Position numbers and translations under genes: made by a program
Shown here: positions 18,030-26,694 of the stretch, piece after piece
How the letters are laid out: each line of letters begins with the position of its first letter
How positions within the stretch are numbered: the first letter of the stretch is position 1
Source: an uncultured Prevotella sp.
Lineage (GTDB): Bacteria; Bacteroidota; Bacteroidia; Bacteroidales; Bacteroidaceae
Direction of reading: 5' to 3'
Assembly: GCA_902491375.1 (NCBI GenBank)
Contig: CABUHE010000001.1
Span: forward strand, 124,001 to 188,000
Length of the DNA: 64,000 nt
The notes under the pieces: generated by a model
What the model was told of the DNA's origin: nothing
Seen by the model: the letters and a program-made list of their open reading frames with translations, nothing else
The model's database searches: none

Positions 18030-18060
18030 TTTGATATTAGATGAAAATATCTTATCTTTG
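18030..18060 (+). promoter_or_regulatory. Bacteroidetes-type promoter of ung
   Basis: TTTG at 18030-18033, exactly 19 bp, then TATCTTTG at 18053-18060, about 30 bp upstream of the ung ATG. It is one of the best matches to the phylum consensus in this window. Confidence 0.8.
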
Positions 18061-18090
18061 CAGTCAGGTTAATTTGACAAATTCTCAATT

Positions 18091-18753
18091 ATGGACGTAA
18101 AGATAGACGAGAGCTGGAAAAAGCACATCGGGGCGGAGTTTGATAAGCCATACTTCGCCGCTCTGACTTCATTTGTACGCGATGAATACCACCGCGGCAC
18201 GTGTTATCCGCCGGGGCGGTTAATCTTCAATGCCTTCAACCTTTGTCCTTTTGACAAAGTTAAGGTAGTGATAATAGGGCAGGACCCGTATCATGAGCCG
18301 GGACAAGCACAGGGCTTGTGCTTCTCAGTGAACGACGGAGTGCCCTTTCCGCCGTCGCTCGTCAATATATTCAAGGAGATACAGGACGACCTCGGCACGC
18401 CTGTGCCGGCGAGCGGAAGCCTTGTGCGCTGGGCTGAACAGGGCGTGCTGCTGCTCAACGCTACGCTGACTGTGCGTGCGCATGCCGCCGGAAGCCATCA
18501 GCGCCACGGCTGGGAGGAGTTCACCGATGCCGTTATCCGTGTGTTATCTGCCGATAAAGACCATCTGGTGTTTATCCTATGGGGCAGCTATGCACAGAGC
18601 AAGGCGCAGCTTATCGACCCGTCGCGCCACCTGATACTGCGCTCGGCACACCCGTCGCCACTGTCGGCTCACCGCGGTTTCTTCGGCAATCATCATTTCA
18701 GTCTTACCAACCAGTATCTTCAGAAGTACGGCATGGAGCCGATACAGTGGTAA
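18091..18753 (+). CDS. ung: Uracil-DNA glycosylase
   Basis: 220 residues, family 1 UDG. Removes uracil from DNA in base-excision repair. The water-activating loop GQDPYHEPGQAQGL holds D65; the minor-groove loop HPSPLSAHRG contains H187; LLLNATLTVR provides the uracil-binding Asn. The length matches E. coli Ung. It is monocistronic with its own promoter and a weak terminator-like hairpin afterwards. Confidence 0.97.
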   Translation: MDVKIDESWKKHIGAEFDKPYFAALTSFVRDEYHRGTCYPPGRLIFNAFNLCPFDKVKVVIIGQDPYHEPGQAQGLCFSVNDGVPFPPSLVNIFKEIQDDLGTPVPASGSLVRWAEQGVLLLNATLTVRAHAAGSHQRHGWEEFTDAVIRVLSADKDHLVFILWGSYAQSKAQLIDPSRHLILRSAHPSPLSAHRGFFGNHHFSLTNQYLQKYGMEPIQW

Positions 18754-18777
18754 TGTGTAGTGGCGGTTCAGTGTCTG

Positions 18778-18803
18778 CTGACGCCAGCTTGACGTCAGTT
18801 TTT
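18778..18803 (+). terminator. Weak terminator after ung
   Basis: CTGACG / CGTCAG with a 9-nt loop, followed by TTTTT. The stem has only 6 bp, so efficiency is uncertain. Confidence 0.4.
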
Positions 18804-18824
18804 GCCGCACGCAAATATTAATCG

Positions 18825-18843
18825 TGAATTATGAATTATGAAC
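18825..18843 (+). repeat. GAATTATGAATTATGAA repeat overlapping a start codon
   Basis: Same word as the sufC-sufD gap repeat, in reverse orientation. It supplies the ATG and first four codons (M-N-Y-E) of the DUF3109 gene. Confidence 0.6.
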
Positions 18844-19430
18844 TTATAATCCAGGTCGGCGACGTTCTCGTGTCGCCCGACGTCATTACGGAGAAATTCT
18901 GCTGCGACCTTGACGCGTGCAAGGGCGCATGCTGCGTTGAGGGCGACGCCGGCGCGCCTGTTGCGCTTGACGAGATTGCCGGCATAGAGGATTCGCTCGA
19001 CACGGTATGGCCGGACATGTCGGCAGGCGCGCAGGCTGTTGTCGACCGTCAGGGAGTGGCTTACAACGATCAGGAGGGCGACCTCGTTACGAGTATTGTA
19101 GACGGTAAGGACTGTGTTTTCACCTGCCATGAGAACGGTGTGTGCCTTTGTCTGCTTGAGAAAGCCTACCGATGCGGCAAGACGAAGTTCTGCAAACCAA
19201 TAAGCTGCGCCCTTTATCCGATACGTGAGAAACAGCTCGGAAACGGTCTGGTAGGCCTGAATTACCATAAATGGAGCGTCTGCGCTGCCGCAAGAAAGAA
19301 AGGCGAAGCTCTCGGCCTGCACGTTTATGAGTTTCTGAAAGAGCCGCTGATCCGCCGTTTCGGACAAGAGTGGTACGACGAACTGCTGGCAACTGTCAGT
19401 CTGCTGAAAGAACAGGGTAGGCTGAAATAA
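18831..19430 (+). CDS. DUF3109 cysteine-cluster protein
   Basis: 199 residues, matching the conserved Bacteroidetes DUF3109 family, related to YkgJ-type cysteine-cluster proteins. Cysteines are seen in FCCDLDACKGACC near the N terminus, then VFTCHENGVCLC, CGKTKFCKP, SCALYPI and SVCAAA, a pattern expected for Zn or Fe-S binding. The function is unknown in the family. The ATG lies inside a short dispersed repeat, so the extreme N terminus may be a recent alternative; homologues usually begin closer to the DVLVSPDVI segment. Confidence 0.88.
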   Translation: MNYELIIQVGDVLVSPDVITEKFCCDLDACKGACCVEGDAGAPVALDEIAGIEDSLDTVWPDMSAGAQAVVDRQGVAYNDQEGDLVTSIVDGKDCVFTCHENGVCLCLLEKAYRCGKTKFCKPISCALYPIREKQLGNGLVGLNYHKWSVCAAARKKGEALGLHVYEFLKEPLIRRFGQEWYDELLATVSLLKEQGRLK

Positions 19431-19457
19431 GCAACAGACATAATCTATCATAAAAGC

Positions 19458-19493
19458 AAAAGCCCCACAGCGTTATACGCGTGTGGGGCTTTT
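19458..19493. terminator. Bidirectional terminator overlapping the araC-type gene end
   Basis: AAAAGCCCCACA / TGTGGGGCTTTT, 12-bp perfect stem, 12-nt loop. It ends the DUF3109 transcript. Its right arm encodes the last residues (RKSPTRV) of the convergent AraC-family protein. Confidence 0.88.
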
Positions 19494-20369
19494 ACGGTAT
19501 GCAAGGGGCGATATTCCGACGTGTTCCTTGAAGAACTTACCGAGGAAAGACTGATTATGGAAGTTCATTTCGTTAGCTATTTCCTTTATGCTCATCGTCG
19601 TGTTGCGCAGCAGTGCGCGCAACTCCGTGGTAACATAGATGTCTATCCATTCGTTGGGTGAGCGTCCGCTTACATGCTTTACTGTCTCAGACAGATATTT
19701 CGGCGATATGCACATCTGTCTGCTATACCAGCTTACACGTCTTTCCTGTCTGTAATTCTCTTCTACAAGACGTATGAAGTTGGTGAATATCGACTCTCCA
19801 CGGGTATGCTTCGGACGGCTTTTTAGTTCCATCATACGGCTTATGGCGCTGCCTAGCTCGCAGATCATGGCTGCTATCAGGTGGCGTGCAACGTCTTTGC
19901 GGAACATGTTATTCTCGTCGTCAACTTTCTGTTTAATCAGGTAGAAGTAGTTCAGAACGTTTTCCCTTTCTTTTTCATTGAGCATGAATACGGGGTGGCT
20001 GCGTGAGAATATGATGAGCAGCGACATTTCGTGGATGTCCTTAACAAGTTCGTTAAAGAATCCTTTCGACATCATTATGCACAAACCTTTAGTTTCGGGA
20101 TTATGCATGTATTTGTCAATAATCTGTCCCTGAGGTATTATCAGTGCGTCGTTTTTGTTTATTATGTAGTTTATATTGTTGGCTGTGTAGGTAGAGATAC
20201 CGCCAAGCGAGAGCCCTATTGTTATGTCGCCCGTGCGGTACACATCAGGATATTGTGGAATATCTCCAATGTTGTCAAACATAAGAAGATCATTGTCGAT
20301 GTGGCTTAAATCAGCATGCTGCAATATTCCGGCAATAGATAAACAAGGTAAATCAGCGGTTTTTGTCAT
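19473..20369 (-). CDS. AraC-family transcriptional regulator
   Basis: 298 residues from the ATG at 20369; an in-frame TTG at 20447 extends the frame by 26 residues but is a less likely start. The N-terminal half is a cupin-like sensing domain (GDITIGLSLGGISTYTANN, with NKNDALIIPQG). The C-terminal half carries two helix-turn-helix motifs of the AraC type (WYSRQMCISPKYLSETVKHV and SIKEIANEMNFHNQSFLGKF, followed by GISPLAYRK). It probably regulates one or few genes in response to an unknown ligand. The nearest candidate target region is the 1-kb gap upstream. Confidence 0.9.
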   Translation of the reverse strand: MTKTADLPCLSIAGILQHADLSHIDNDLLMFDNIGDIPQYPDVYRTGDITIGLSLGGISTYTANNINYIINKNDALIIPQGQIIDKYMHNPETKGLCIMMSKGFFNELVKDIHEMSLLIIFSRSHPVFMLNEKERENVLNYFYLIKQKVDDENNMFRKDVARHLIAAMICELGSAISRMMELKSRPKHTRGESIFTNFIRLVEENYRQERRVSWYSRQMCISPKYLSETVKHVSGRSPNEWIDIYVTTELRALLRNTTMSIKEIANEMNFHNQSFLGKFFKEHVGISPLAYRKSPTRV

Positions 20370-20872
20370 TAATCTGTATGTTTTAGAAGTATAATCTAAA
20401 TGATAGTGGCAATCACTCAGGCCTGTTTGATCGGCATTGAGTCTCAACTTTATAAAGGCAGCGGTTGGAAAAAATGCTGGCTATCTTTAGACTTAAACAA
20501 ATTATAACAACCGTATCTTGATTTAGTGAGGATGTTATTTTAACAATAACAACTGTGCATTTGCAAATTTAGTATTATTTTCATTAAGTTGTTCTGATTA
20601 ATGAATTATTTTTATTAAAGAATGGGTTTGCATGCAATAATTTTTATTTTTTCACAGTTCGGAATATGAAATTATGCAATTTTATGCGTTACAAGCTAAA
20701 ATTATCCATCTTTACGGTAATATAATCTGCGTATCTCTGATTTTTACGTATGGTAACATTTTGAGGCTCTGATTCGTGTATAAGATGTAAATTCCTGTTC
20801 AGAAAATAATTCATTTATTATATAATTCTGCTTCATAATATCCTAACGGCTGTGCGGACGGTCCGTGGCGTT

Positions 20873-20940
20873 TGTCGGTATTACGGCTTTCAGATTAATT
20901 TATGGTCTGCGTAGTCGTAATCTGAAACCACATGCCGACA
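20873..20940. ncRNA. Long imperfect hairpin, possible structured RNA
   Basis: TTTCAGATTA at 20888-20897 and TAATCTGAAA at 20918-20927 pair perfectly, and the stem extends outward to TGTCGG / CCGACA with bulges, giving about 20 paired bases around a 20-nt loop. There is no following T-run and no adjacent stop codon, so it does not look like a terminator. Whether it is transcribed cannot be told. Confidence 0.4.
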
Positions 20941-21071
20941 TCAGTCTTTGTGCTGCCTACAAGTTCCTACGGCTGTGTTTCATTCTGCCCTTATGCCGGT
21001 TGATAACGCCTGTCACGTCAGTCTGATGCAGGCTTTGATACAGACGCTTTTCTGCCGTGTTTTCTGCGGTC

Positions 21072-21159
21072 TTGCAGAAGATGCCCTTTTACGTTGCGAA
21101 AGAGCATCTTTCGCAACGTAAAAGATACTCTTTTAGAGCCTGAAAGACGGTCTTTTGCA
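21072..21159. repeat. Palindrome array B, four 22-bp units
   Basis: Cores centred on GA at 21080, 21102, 21124 and 21146, exactly 22 bp apart: AGAAGATGCCCTTTT, GAAAGAGCATCTTTC, AAAAGATACTCTTTT, GAAAGACGGTCTTTT. The second unit is a near-perfect 23-bp palindrome. This is the clearest copy of the family. Confidence 0.85.
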
Positions 21160-21391
21160 GAATCATTATTTCAGATTGTTTATCAATGTGTTTGTTTTTA
21201 CAGTTGGAATGGATATTTTTAGCAATTTTATATAAATTAACTATGGAGTATGAATGGTTTGTTAAAATATGATTATATTTGTAATAATATTGTTCTGTGA
21301 ATGATATTCCGGGCTGTGGCTCGGTTGGTTGAATGTATTTTTTTAGACACTATATGACTGGTGTTTGTTATTAACAAAAAAATTATTTATT

Positions 21392-22315
21392 ATGAGAACA
21401 AAATCTTATTTTGACATCAGACATGCCTGCAATGCTGTGTTGGCTCTGTTGTTTATGTTTGGCAGTGTGGGGTTCGTGTCGTGCAGCAGTGACGACGAGG
21501 ACGGAGACGACGGAGGCTCGACGGTTTTGCCGGATTATGATATGACCAATAAGGTTACTGCAATTTATGACTCTGAAGATGAGATGGTTTTCAATTATGA
21601 GAACGGAGTAATGACCAGTGGCCAGTATGTTTTCGGTGGCAACTTTACAATAAGCCCTACGGAGGTTACATTCGTTGAAGGTGACGGCGATCAGTTGTAT
21701 AAAGAAGTATTCAAGATAAAAGACAAAAACAGTTTCGGTTCGGTAACTTCTGCTGATGTTGAAGTATCTGATGCAACTTACGGCGAGTTGTATGAGTATG
21801 AAGGAACATTTAATGCAAGCTACGACAAGGATAATCACATACAGAGTCTGAACGTTGTTGTTTTAGGCAACGGCGAAAGCGAGAGTATTAAGTTAACCTT
21901 TACATGGGTTGGCGGTAATCTGGCCAGGTCGTCATACAGGTATTTTGTAAATTATTATGACGGCGAAAAGTATGAGGAGACCGACTCTTATTCTTACGAA
22001 TATGGAAGCGATGCCGTTAACAATAACGGTATCTGTATTCCGGGTTTCTTGAAAGGTATGGAGTATTTTGGCTATGCCGGACTCTTGGGTAGTATGACTG
22101 ATAAGATTCCTACATCTGTAAACGGTGAGGCTGTAACTGTTGAGCTCGACTTGTTGAACCGTGTGTTTGAGCTATTTGTGGGCGGTGAGAAGTTCGCTAC
22201 ATATTATTACTATGACGAGCCGGAATATGCTCCGCAGGCACCGCGCAAGTCAGAGCCTGCCGTACATAAGCGTGGCCTGATGCGTCACTTAATGTCTGCA
22301 TTGACGGCAAAATAA
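21392..22315 (+). CDS. Surface-type acidic lipoprotein, unknown function
   Basis: 307 residues from the ATG at 21392; a TTG at 21365 is an unlikely earlier start. Lipoprotein signal peptide with lipobox GFVSC. The acidic tract CSSDDEDGDDGG right after the lipidated Cys fits the Bacteroidetes lipoprotein export signal that sends lipoproteins to the cell surface. The rest is beta-rich with many Tyr/Asp/Glu repeats (AIYDSEDEMVFNYENG, YEETDSYSYEYGSD), similar to DUF4595/DUF4925-like lipoproteins, but I cannot assign it with confidence. It ends in a basic segment (KRGLMRHLMSAL). It has its own terminator. Confidence 0.75.
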   Translation: MRTKSYFDIRHACNAVLALLFMFGSVGFVSCSSDDEDGDDGGSTVLPDYDMTNKVTAIYDSEDEMVFNYENGVMTSGQYVFGGNFTISPTEVTFVEGDGDQLYKEVFKIKDKNSFGSVTSADVEVSDATYGELYEYEGTFNASYDKDNHIQSLNVVVLGNGESESIKLTFTWVGGNLARSSYRYFVNYYDGEKYEETDSYSYEYGSDAVNNNGICIPGFLKGMEYFGYAGLLGSMTDKIPTSVNGEAVTVELDLLNRVFELFVGGEKFATYYYYDEPEYAPQAPRKSEPAVHKRGLMRHLMSALTAK

Positions 22316-22337
22316 AAATTTTTCGACGCAAGTTTGT

Positions 22338-22370
22338 ACGCAGTCTGGAATTTCTCCAGACTGCGTTTTC
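22338..22370 (+). terminator. Intrinsic terminator of the acidic lipoprotein gene
   Basis: ACGCAGTCTGGA / TCCAGACTGCGT, 12-bp perfect stem, 5-nt loop, followed by TTTTC. Confidence 0.92.
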
Positions 22371-22561
22371 TTTTGTCTTTTATGCTGATTAAGAAAGTTT
22401 GTAGCTGTGTTTTGCTTAACTCATACCTAAACAGAGCTTGGCCGTTTTGCTTATTATATTGTAGAAGATTGCGTTTCTGAGCGCGGATGTAGCTTAAAAG
22501 ATGTCATTATGCGGAAGCACGGGTTATAGATTGTAGCTTAAGTCGGTCAGCCGTGTTTCCA
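22371..22561. other. Central part of the gap between the acidic lipoprotein gene and ftsW
   Basis: The complete gene-free gap runs from 22316 to 22645. Between the two terminators it shows no coding potential and no clear repeat. Confidence 0.5.
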
Positions 22562-22611
22562 TAAAAAGCAGATGCAGCAGAGTCTTGAAATGTAAATGAC
22601 TCTGCTGCATC
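22562..22611 (-). terminator. Terminator of the mraZ-ftsW operon
   Basis: GATGCAGCAGAGTC / GACTCTGCTGCATC, 14-bp perfect stem, 13-nt loop. On the minus strand it is followed by TGCTTTTTAT, placing the end of the dcw first-half transcript about 35 bp after ftsW. Confidence 0.88.
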
Positions 22612-22645
22612 TGTAATATAGATGTTTTATATGTTTTTTCAGGCC

Positions 22646-23944
22646 TTATGCTGCAGCCTTTTTTATGTCAGTTTCATTGTCTGTATCATCTTTTTTCTTG
22701 GCTGAGTAGCTTACACTTAGTATCACTCCGATGTACGCGCAGTTGATTATTGTCGACGTACCACCCTTGCTTATCAGCGGCAACGGCTGGCCCGTAACAG
22801 GTGCAAGGCCTACTGCCACAGCCATGTTGAACATAGCCTGCACCACAAGCAGCATTGCGAAGCCCATTATCAGCAGGGCAGGGAACGTGTTGGCGCAGCG
22901 GTTGGCTATTGTAGCGGTGCGGAACAGCAGTATGATATAGAGCATGCAGACGATGAAAGCACCGAATATGCCCATTTCTTCAATGATTATGGCATAGATA
23001 AAGTCGGAGAATGCCTGCGACAGAAAGTCGCGTTCAACAGAGTTGCCGGGCCCTTTGCCTATGAGGTTCGATGATGCGATAGCGATGTTTGCGTGTGACG
23101 TCTGGGCGTCTTTGCCGTTCAGGTCGAGGTCCTCAGGTGCTACGTAGCCGTTGCTGGTGAACTTGTCGATACGGGCTTTCCACGTGTCGAAGCGGTGAAA
23201 GACCTTCTCAATCACGTTCTCGTCTTTCTTCTCCGTCTGCTGAACAATCAGCTGTTTGTCGTTGTTTGTGTTGTCAACAGCCTTCTTGTCATCGCCGAAT
23301 ACCATCACGACTGTAATTACTAAGGCAATGAGCAGAGTTACGCTGCCAAGCAGTCTGCCAAGTTGAACCTTTGGCACCTTGCCTATGAACATCATCAGTA
23401 AGATTACAATGCAGAGCAGGGCCGCCGTCGACAGGTTCTCGACCATAATAAGCGGAATGATGAAGGCGCAAACTATCATAATGTACTTGAACGCCCTTTT
23501 GTCTGCACCCGTAGGCGTCTGCATGGCACTTAGTATCTGTGCCGTCGCAAGTATTAGTGCCCCTTTGGCTATCTCTGACGGCTGGAACTGTATGCCGAGA
23601 ATCTCCAGCCAGCGTTGGGAACCGTTTGTCGTTTCGCCCACGCACAGTACGACTATCAGCATCAGGAAGGACAGCAGCAGTGCGACAGGCGTTATAAGCT
23701 TGAAGTATCGGCACTTTATGTTCATGACGCAAATCATTACGACAACGCCGACGAACAGCAGGCCGCAGTGCTTCAACACCGGGCTGAGATAGTTGCCTGT
23801 CTTGAACGAGAGGTGGCTCGAGGCGCTGAACACCTCGACAATGCTGATGATGCACAGAAAGAAGAACACCGACCAGATGACGGCGTCGCCCTTGAATCTG
23901 CCTTCGGTCAGCTTATTGAACATCCGTGAACTTTGTTTTATCAT
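22646..23944 (-). CDS. ftsW: Septal peptidoglycan glycosyltransferase FtsW (SEDS family)
   Basis: 432 residues, about ten transmembrane helices. SEDS glycosyltransferase that polymerises lipid II at the septum with FtsI. Family segments are FQPSEIAKGALI and, near the C terminus, GLAPVTGQPLPLISKGGTS. A hydrophilic insert of about 70 residues (KKAVDNTNNDKQ... to ...DFLSQAFSDF) makes the large extracytoplasmic loop long. It is the last gene of the minus-strand dcw half, ending where murG would be expected in an uninterrupted cluster; murG is 18 kb away on the other strand. Confidence 0.93.
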   Translation of the reverse strand: MIKQSSRMFNKLTEGRFKGDAVIWSVFFFLCIISIVEVFSASSHLSFKTGNYLSPVLKHCGLLFVGVVVMICVMNIKCRYFKLITPVALLLSFLMLIVVLCVGETTNGSQRWLEILGIQFQPSEIAKGALILATAQILSAMQTPTGADKRAFKYIMIVCAFIIPLIMVENLSTAALLCIVILLMMFIGKVPKVQLGRLLGSVTLLIALVITVVMVFGDDKKAVDNTNNDKQLIVQQTEKKDENVIEKVFHRFDTWKARIDKFTSNGYVAPEDLDLNGKDAQTSHANIAIASSNLIGKGPGNSVERDFLSQAFSDFIYAIIIEEMGIFGAFIVCMLYIILLFRTATIANRCANTFPALLIMGFAMLLVVQAMFNMAVAVGLAPVTGQPLPLISKGGTSTIINCAYIGVILSVSYSAKKKDDTDNETDIKKAAA

Positions 23945-23947
23945 TGT

Positions 23948-25279
23948 TTAGAGATTCCTTACTAAAGTCTTGAACTGCTCACCGCGGTCCTCCATGTTCT
24001 TGAAGAGGTCGAAGCTGGCGCAGCACGGACTGAGCAGTACTGTGTCGCCGGGGCGTGCCATCTCGTAGCAGGCGCGCACGCAGTCGGCCATTGAGTGGGT
24101 GTCACGCACGGGGATGCCCATTCCGTCGAAGAAGTTGTGCAGCTTGGTGTTGTCTGCTCCGAGGTAAACCAGACCTACACATTTCTCTTTCACCAGGTCT
24201 TTTATGGCGTTGTAATCGTTGCCTTTGTCCTTGCCTCCGAGTATAAGGACTACTGGTGTCTTCATGCTTTCAAGAGCATACCAGCACGCATCGACGTTGG
24301 TTGCCTTAGAGTCGTTGACATACTGCACGCCTCCTACCTTTGTAACTTTCTCAAGACGGTGCTCCACTCCGGGGAAGTCGCTGAGGCTCTTGCGTATGAA
24401 CTCTTTCTTGATGCCTGCCACGTTAGAGGCGATTCCGGCTGCCAGAGAGTTGTAGATGTTGTGCTTGCCTGTAAGACTGAGTTCTTCCTGCTCCATATTG
24501 AACGGAGTAGGCTGTTCTATCTTATACTGTCCTTCCTCTATGTAACCGATTGAACCTTTCTCTTTAAGCTCTGAGAATGGATACTGTATGGCCTTTATGT
24601 CATACTTTTTCAGCTCGCGCTTGATTATCGGGTCGTCGTTCCAGTAGATGAACGAGTCTTCGTCAGTCTGGTTCTGGAGTATTCTCATCTTTGCGTTCAC
24701 GTAGTTCTGCATGCAGTTATCGTAACGGTCAAGATGGTCAGGCGTGATATTCAGCAGGATGGCAATGTTCGCACGGAAGTCGTACATGTTGTCGAGCTGG
24801 AATGAGCTAAGCTCTATTATGTAGTATTCGTGCGGTGTCTCGGCTACTTGCAGCGCAAGACTGTTGCCGATATTTCCGGCCAGTCCGGCGTCATATCCTG
24901 CGCTCTTGAATATGTGGTAGATAAGCGAGGTAGTCGTGGTCTTGCCGTTGCTTCCTGTGATACATATCATCTTAGAGTTTGTGTAGCGTCCTGCAAACTC
25001 AATCTCGCTGATGATGTGGATGCCTTTTTCTACGCATTTCTTTATCATCGGGGCATTGTTAGGTATGCCCGGACTCTTTATTATCTCGTCAGCATTGAGT
25101 ATTTTCTCCTCTGTGTGGTGGCCTTCCTCCCATGCGATGCCGTGGTTGTCGAGCATTGTCTTGTATTTGTCCTTGATAGAAGACATGTCAGACACGAACA
25201 CGTCGAAGCCTTCCTTCTTTGCCAGTACGGCTGCTCCGGCTCCACTTTCTCCGGCTCCAAGTATTACAATTCGTTTCAT
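23948..25279 (-). CDS. murD: UDP-N-acetylmuramoylalanine--D-glutamate ligase MurD
   Basis: 443 residues. Adds D-Glu to UDP-MurNAc-L-Ala in the cytosol. The ATP-binding P-loop GSNGKTTT is at 109-116; the N-terminal Rossmann motif GAGESG at 8-13; the C-terminal domain has ILGGKDKGND and LLSPCCASFD. The gene is 3 bp from ftsW, so the two are tightly coupled in one operon. Confidence 0.96.
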   Translation of the reverse strand: MKRIVILGAGESGAGAAVLAKKEGFDVFVSDMSSIKDKYKTMLDNHGIAWEEGHHTEEKILNADEIIKSPGIPNNAPMIKKCVEKGIHIISEIEFAGRYTNSKMICITGSNGKTTTTSLIYHIFKSAGYDAGLAGNIGNSLALQVAETPHEYYIIELSSFQLDNMYDFRANIAILLNITPDHLDRYDNCMQNYVNAKMRILQNQTDEDSFIYWNDDPIIKRELKKYDIKAIQYPFSELKEKGSIGYIEEGQYKIEQPTPFNMEQEELSLTGKHNIYNSLAAGIASNVAGIKKEFIRKSLSDFPGVEHRLEKVTKVGGVQYVNDSKATNVDACWYALESMKTPVVLILGGKDKGNDYNAIKDLVKEKCVGLVYLGADNTKLHNFFDGMGIPVRDTHSMADCVRACYEMARPGDTVLLSPCCASFDLFKNMEDRGEQFKTLVRNL

Positions 25280-25326
25280 CTTTTATATGCAGTTTTATTG
25301 TTTGTGGTGGTTCTTAGCCATTTAAA

Positions 25327-26598
25327 TTATCTTATCTTCAGCGTTATTATAGTCAGCGCGGCAAGGATTATCGTTACAATCCAGAAGCGTATTGTGATCT
25401 TTGACTCGTGTATCGCGCCTTTAGGCTTCTTGAAGAGGTACTTGATTTCCGGGTCGAGCTGCTCCTGTTGTGTGCGGAACGTGTCGTGCAGCGGCGCACG
25501 CTTGAAGATGCGTTGCTTCACTCCGTGGCGCGTTCCGAGTTTCGCGTACCAGACTTGCATTATCACACTGAGGCTTTCTACAAAGAATATTCCGCAAAGT
25601 ATAGGCAGCATAAGCTCTTTGTGGATTATTATCGCGCATACGGCAATGATTCCTCCGATGGTCAGCGAGCCTGTATCGCCCATGAATATCTGTGCCGGGT
25701 AGGCGTTGTACCATAGAAAACCGATAAGCGCACCTACGAACGCACACATGAACACTACAAGTTCCTGAGAGCCTGGAATGTACATTATGTTGAGGTAGGA
25801 AGCATATTCAATGTGGCTGCTTACGTATGCGAATATTCCTAAGGCGACACCTATTATCGCCGAGTTTCCGGCACACATACCGTCCATTCCGTCGTTAAGA
25901 TTAGCTCCGTTCGACACAGCTGTTACGACAAAGATTGTCATTATTACGAACAACACCCATCCTGCGGCAGTCTTATACTTGCCGAAAAAGCCTACAAGAT
26001 TGGCGTAGTCGAGGTTATGTCCTTTGACAAACGGTATCGTTGTCTTCAGCGACTTCCGTGATTCGGGCCTGTGTTTAACCACCGTTTCCTGGCCGTTCTG
26101 CTTCTCGATAGCAAGGTTTTCGTTGATTTTAGCGTCCGGACTGTACCACAGCATCAGGCCTACAATCAGTCCTATACTTATCTGTCCTACTATCTTGAAG
26201 CGTCCTGGCAGTCCTTCCTTGTTGTGGCGGAATATCTTGATATAGTCGTCAAGACCGCCCAGAAAGCCCAGCCAGACCGTTGTGATTATCATCAGAATCA
26301 GGTAAATGTTGCGCATTCGGCCGAGCAACAGCACCGGCACGAGTATCGCAACGATGATTATGACGCCGCCCATTGAGGGCACTCCGATTTTCTTTACGCC
26401 AAACGGGTCAATCTTGGCGTCGCGCTGTGTCTCGGTTATTTGCTTGCTTTTGAGGTATTTGATGAACTTCTCGCCGAACCATGCCGAGATGATCAGTGAC
26501 AGTATCAGCGCCAGCAACGACCTGAATGAGATGTACCCCCACATGTGTGAGCCGGGTATGCCGAACTGTTCTAAGAAACGGAATAAATAGTATAACAT
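25327..26598 (-). CDS. mraY: Phospho-N-acetylmuramoyl-pentapeptide transferase MraY
   Basis: 423 residues, ten predicted transmembrane helices. Transfers phospho-MurNAc-pentapeptide to undecaprenyl phosphate to make lipid I. Conserved motifs are GGLDDYIKI, ANLNDGMDGMCAG and MGDTGSLTIGG. It is about 60 residues longer than E. coli MraY because of a polar insert (about 155-200, AIEKQNGQETVVKHRPES) before the fifth helix; this is common in the phylum. Confidence 0.95.
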   Translation of the reverse strand: MLYYLFRFLEQFGIPGSHMWGYISFRSLLALILSLIISAWFGEKFIKYLKSKQITETQRDAKIDPFGVKKIGVPSMGGVIIIVAILVPVLLLGRMRNIYLILMIITTVWLGFLGGLDDYIKIFRHNKEGLPGRFKIVGQISIGLIVGLMLWYSPDAKINENLAIEKQNGQETVVKHRPESRKSLKTTIPFVKGHNLDYANLVGFFGKYKTAAGWVLFVIMTIFVVTAVSNGANLNDGMDGMCAGNSAIIGVALGIFAYVSSHIEYASYLNIMYIPGSQELVVFMCAFVGALIGFLWYNAYPAQIFMGDTGSLTIGGIIAVCAIIIHKELMLPILCGIFFVESLSVIMQVWYAKLGTRHGVKQRIFKRAPLHDTFRTQQEQLDPEIKYLFKKPKGAIHESKITIRFWIVTIILAALTIITLKIR

Positions 26599-26694
26599 TT
26601 TCTATAATTTGATGTTTGAGGCCATTCGGGGCTGCCGGTACATTGCTTGTCTACCTTATCTTGCCGCCCCTTATGCCTTATTGCGTGTTTGCCG

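Larger units (their letters stand above)
20370..21391. other. 1-kb divergent intergenic region with hairpin and palindrome array
   Basis: Between the AraC gene and a lipoprotein gene, which diverge. The first 450 bp are very AT-rich with no coding signal. A long hairpin lies at 20873-20940 and array B at 21072-21159. No supported gene. Confidence 0.6.

Noticed and set aside
22490..22520. Single unit-like sequence TTAAAAGATGTCATTATG
   Set aside because: No in-phase neighbour; probably chance.
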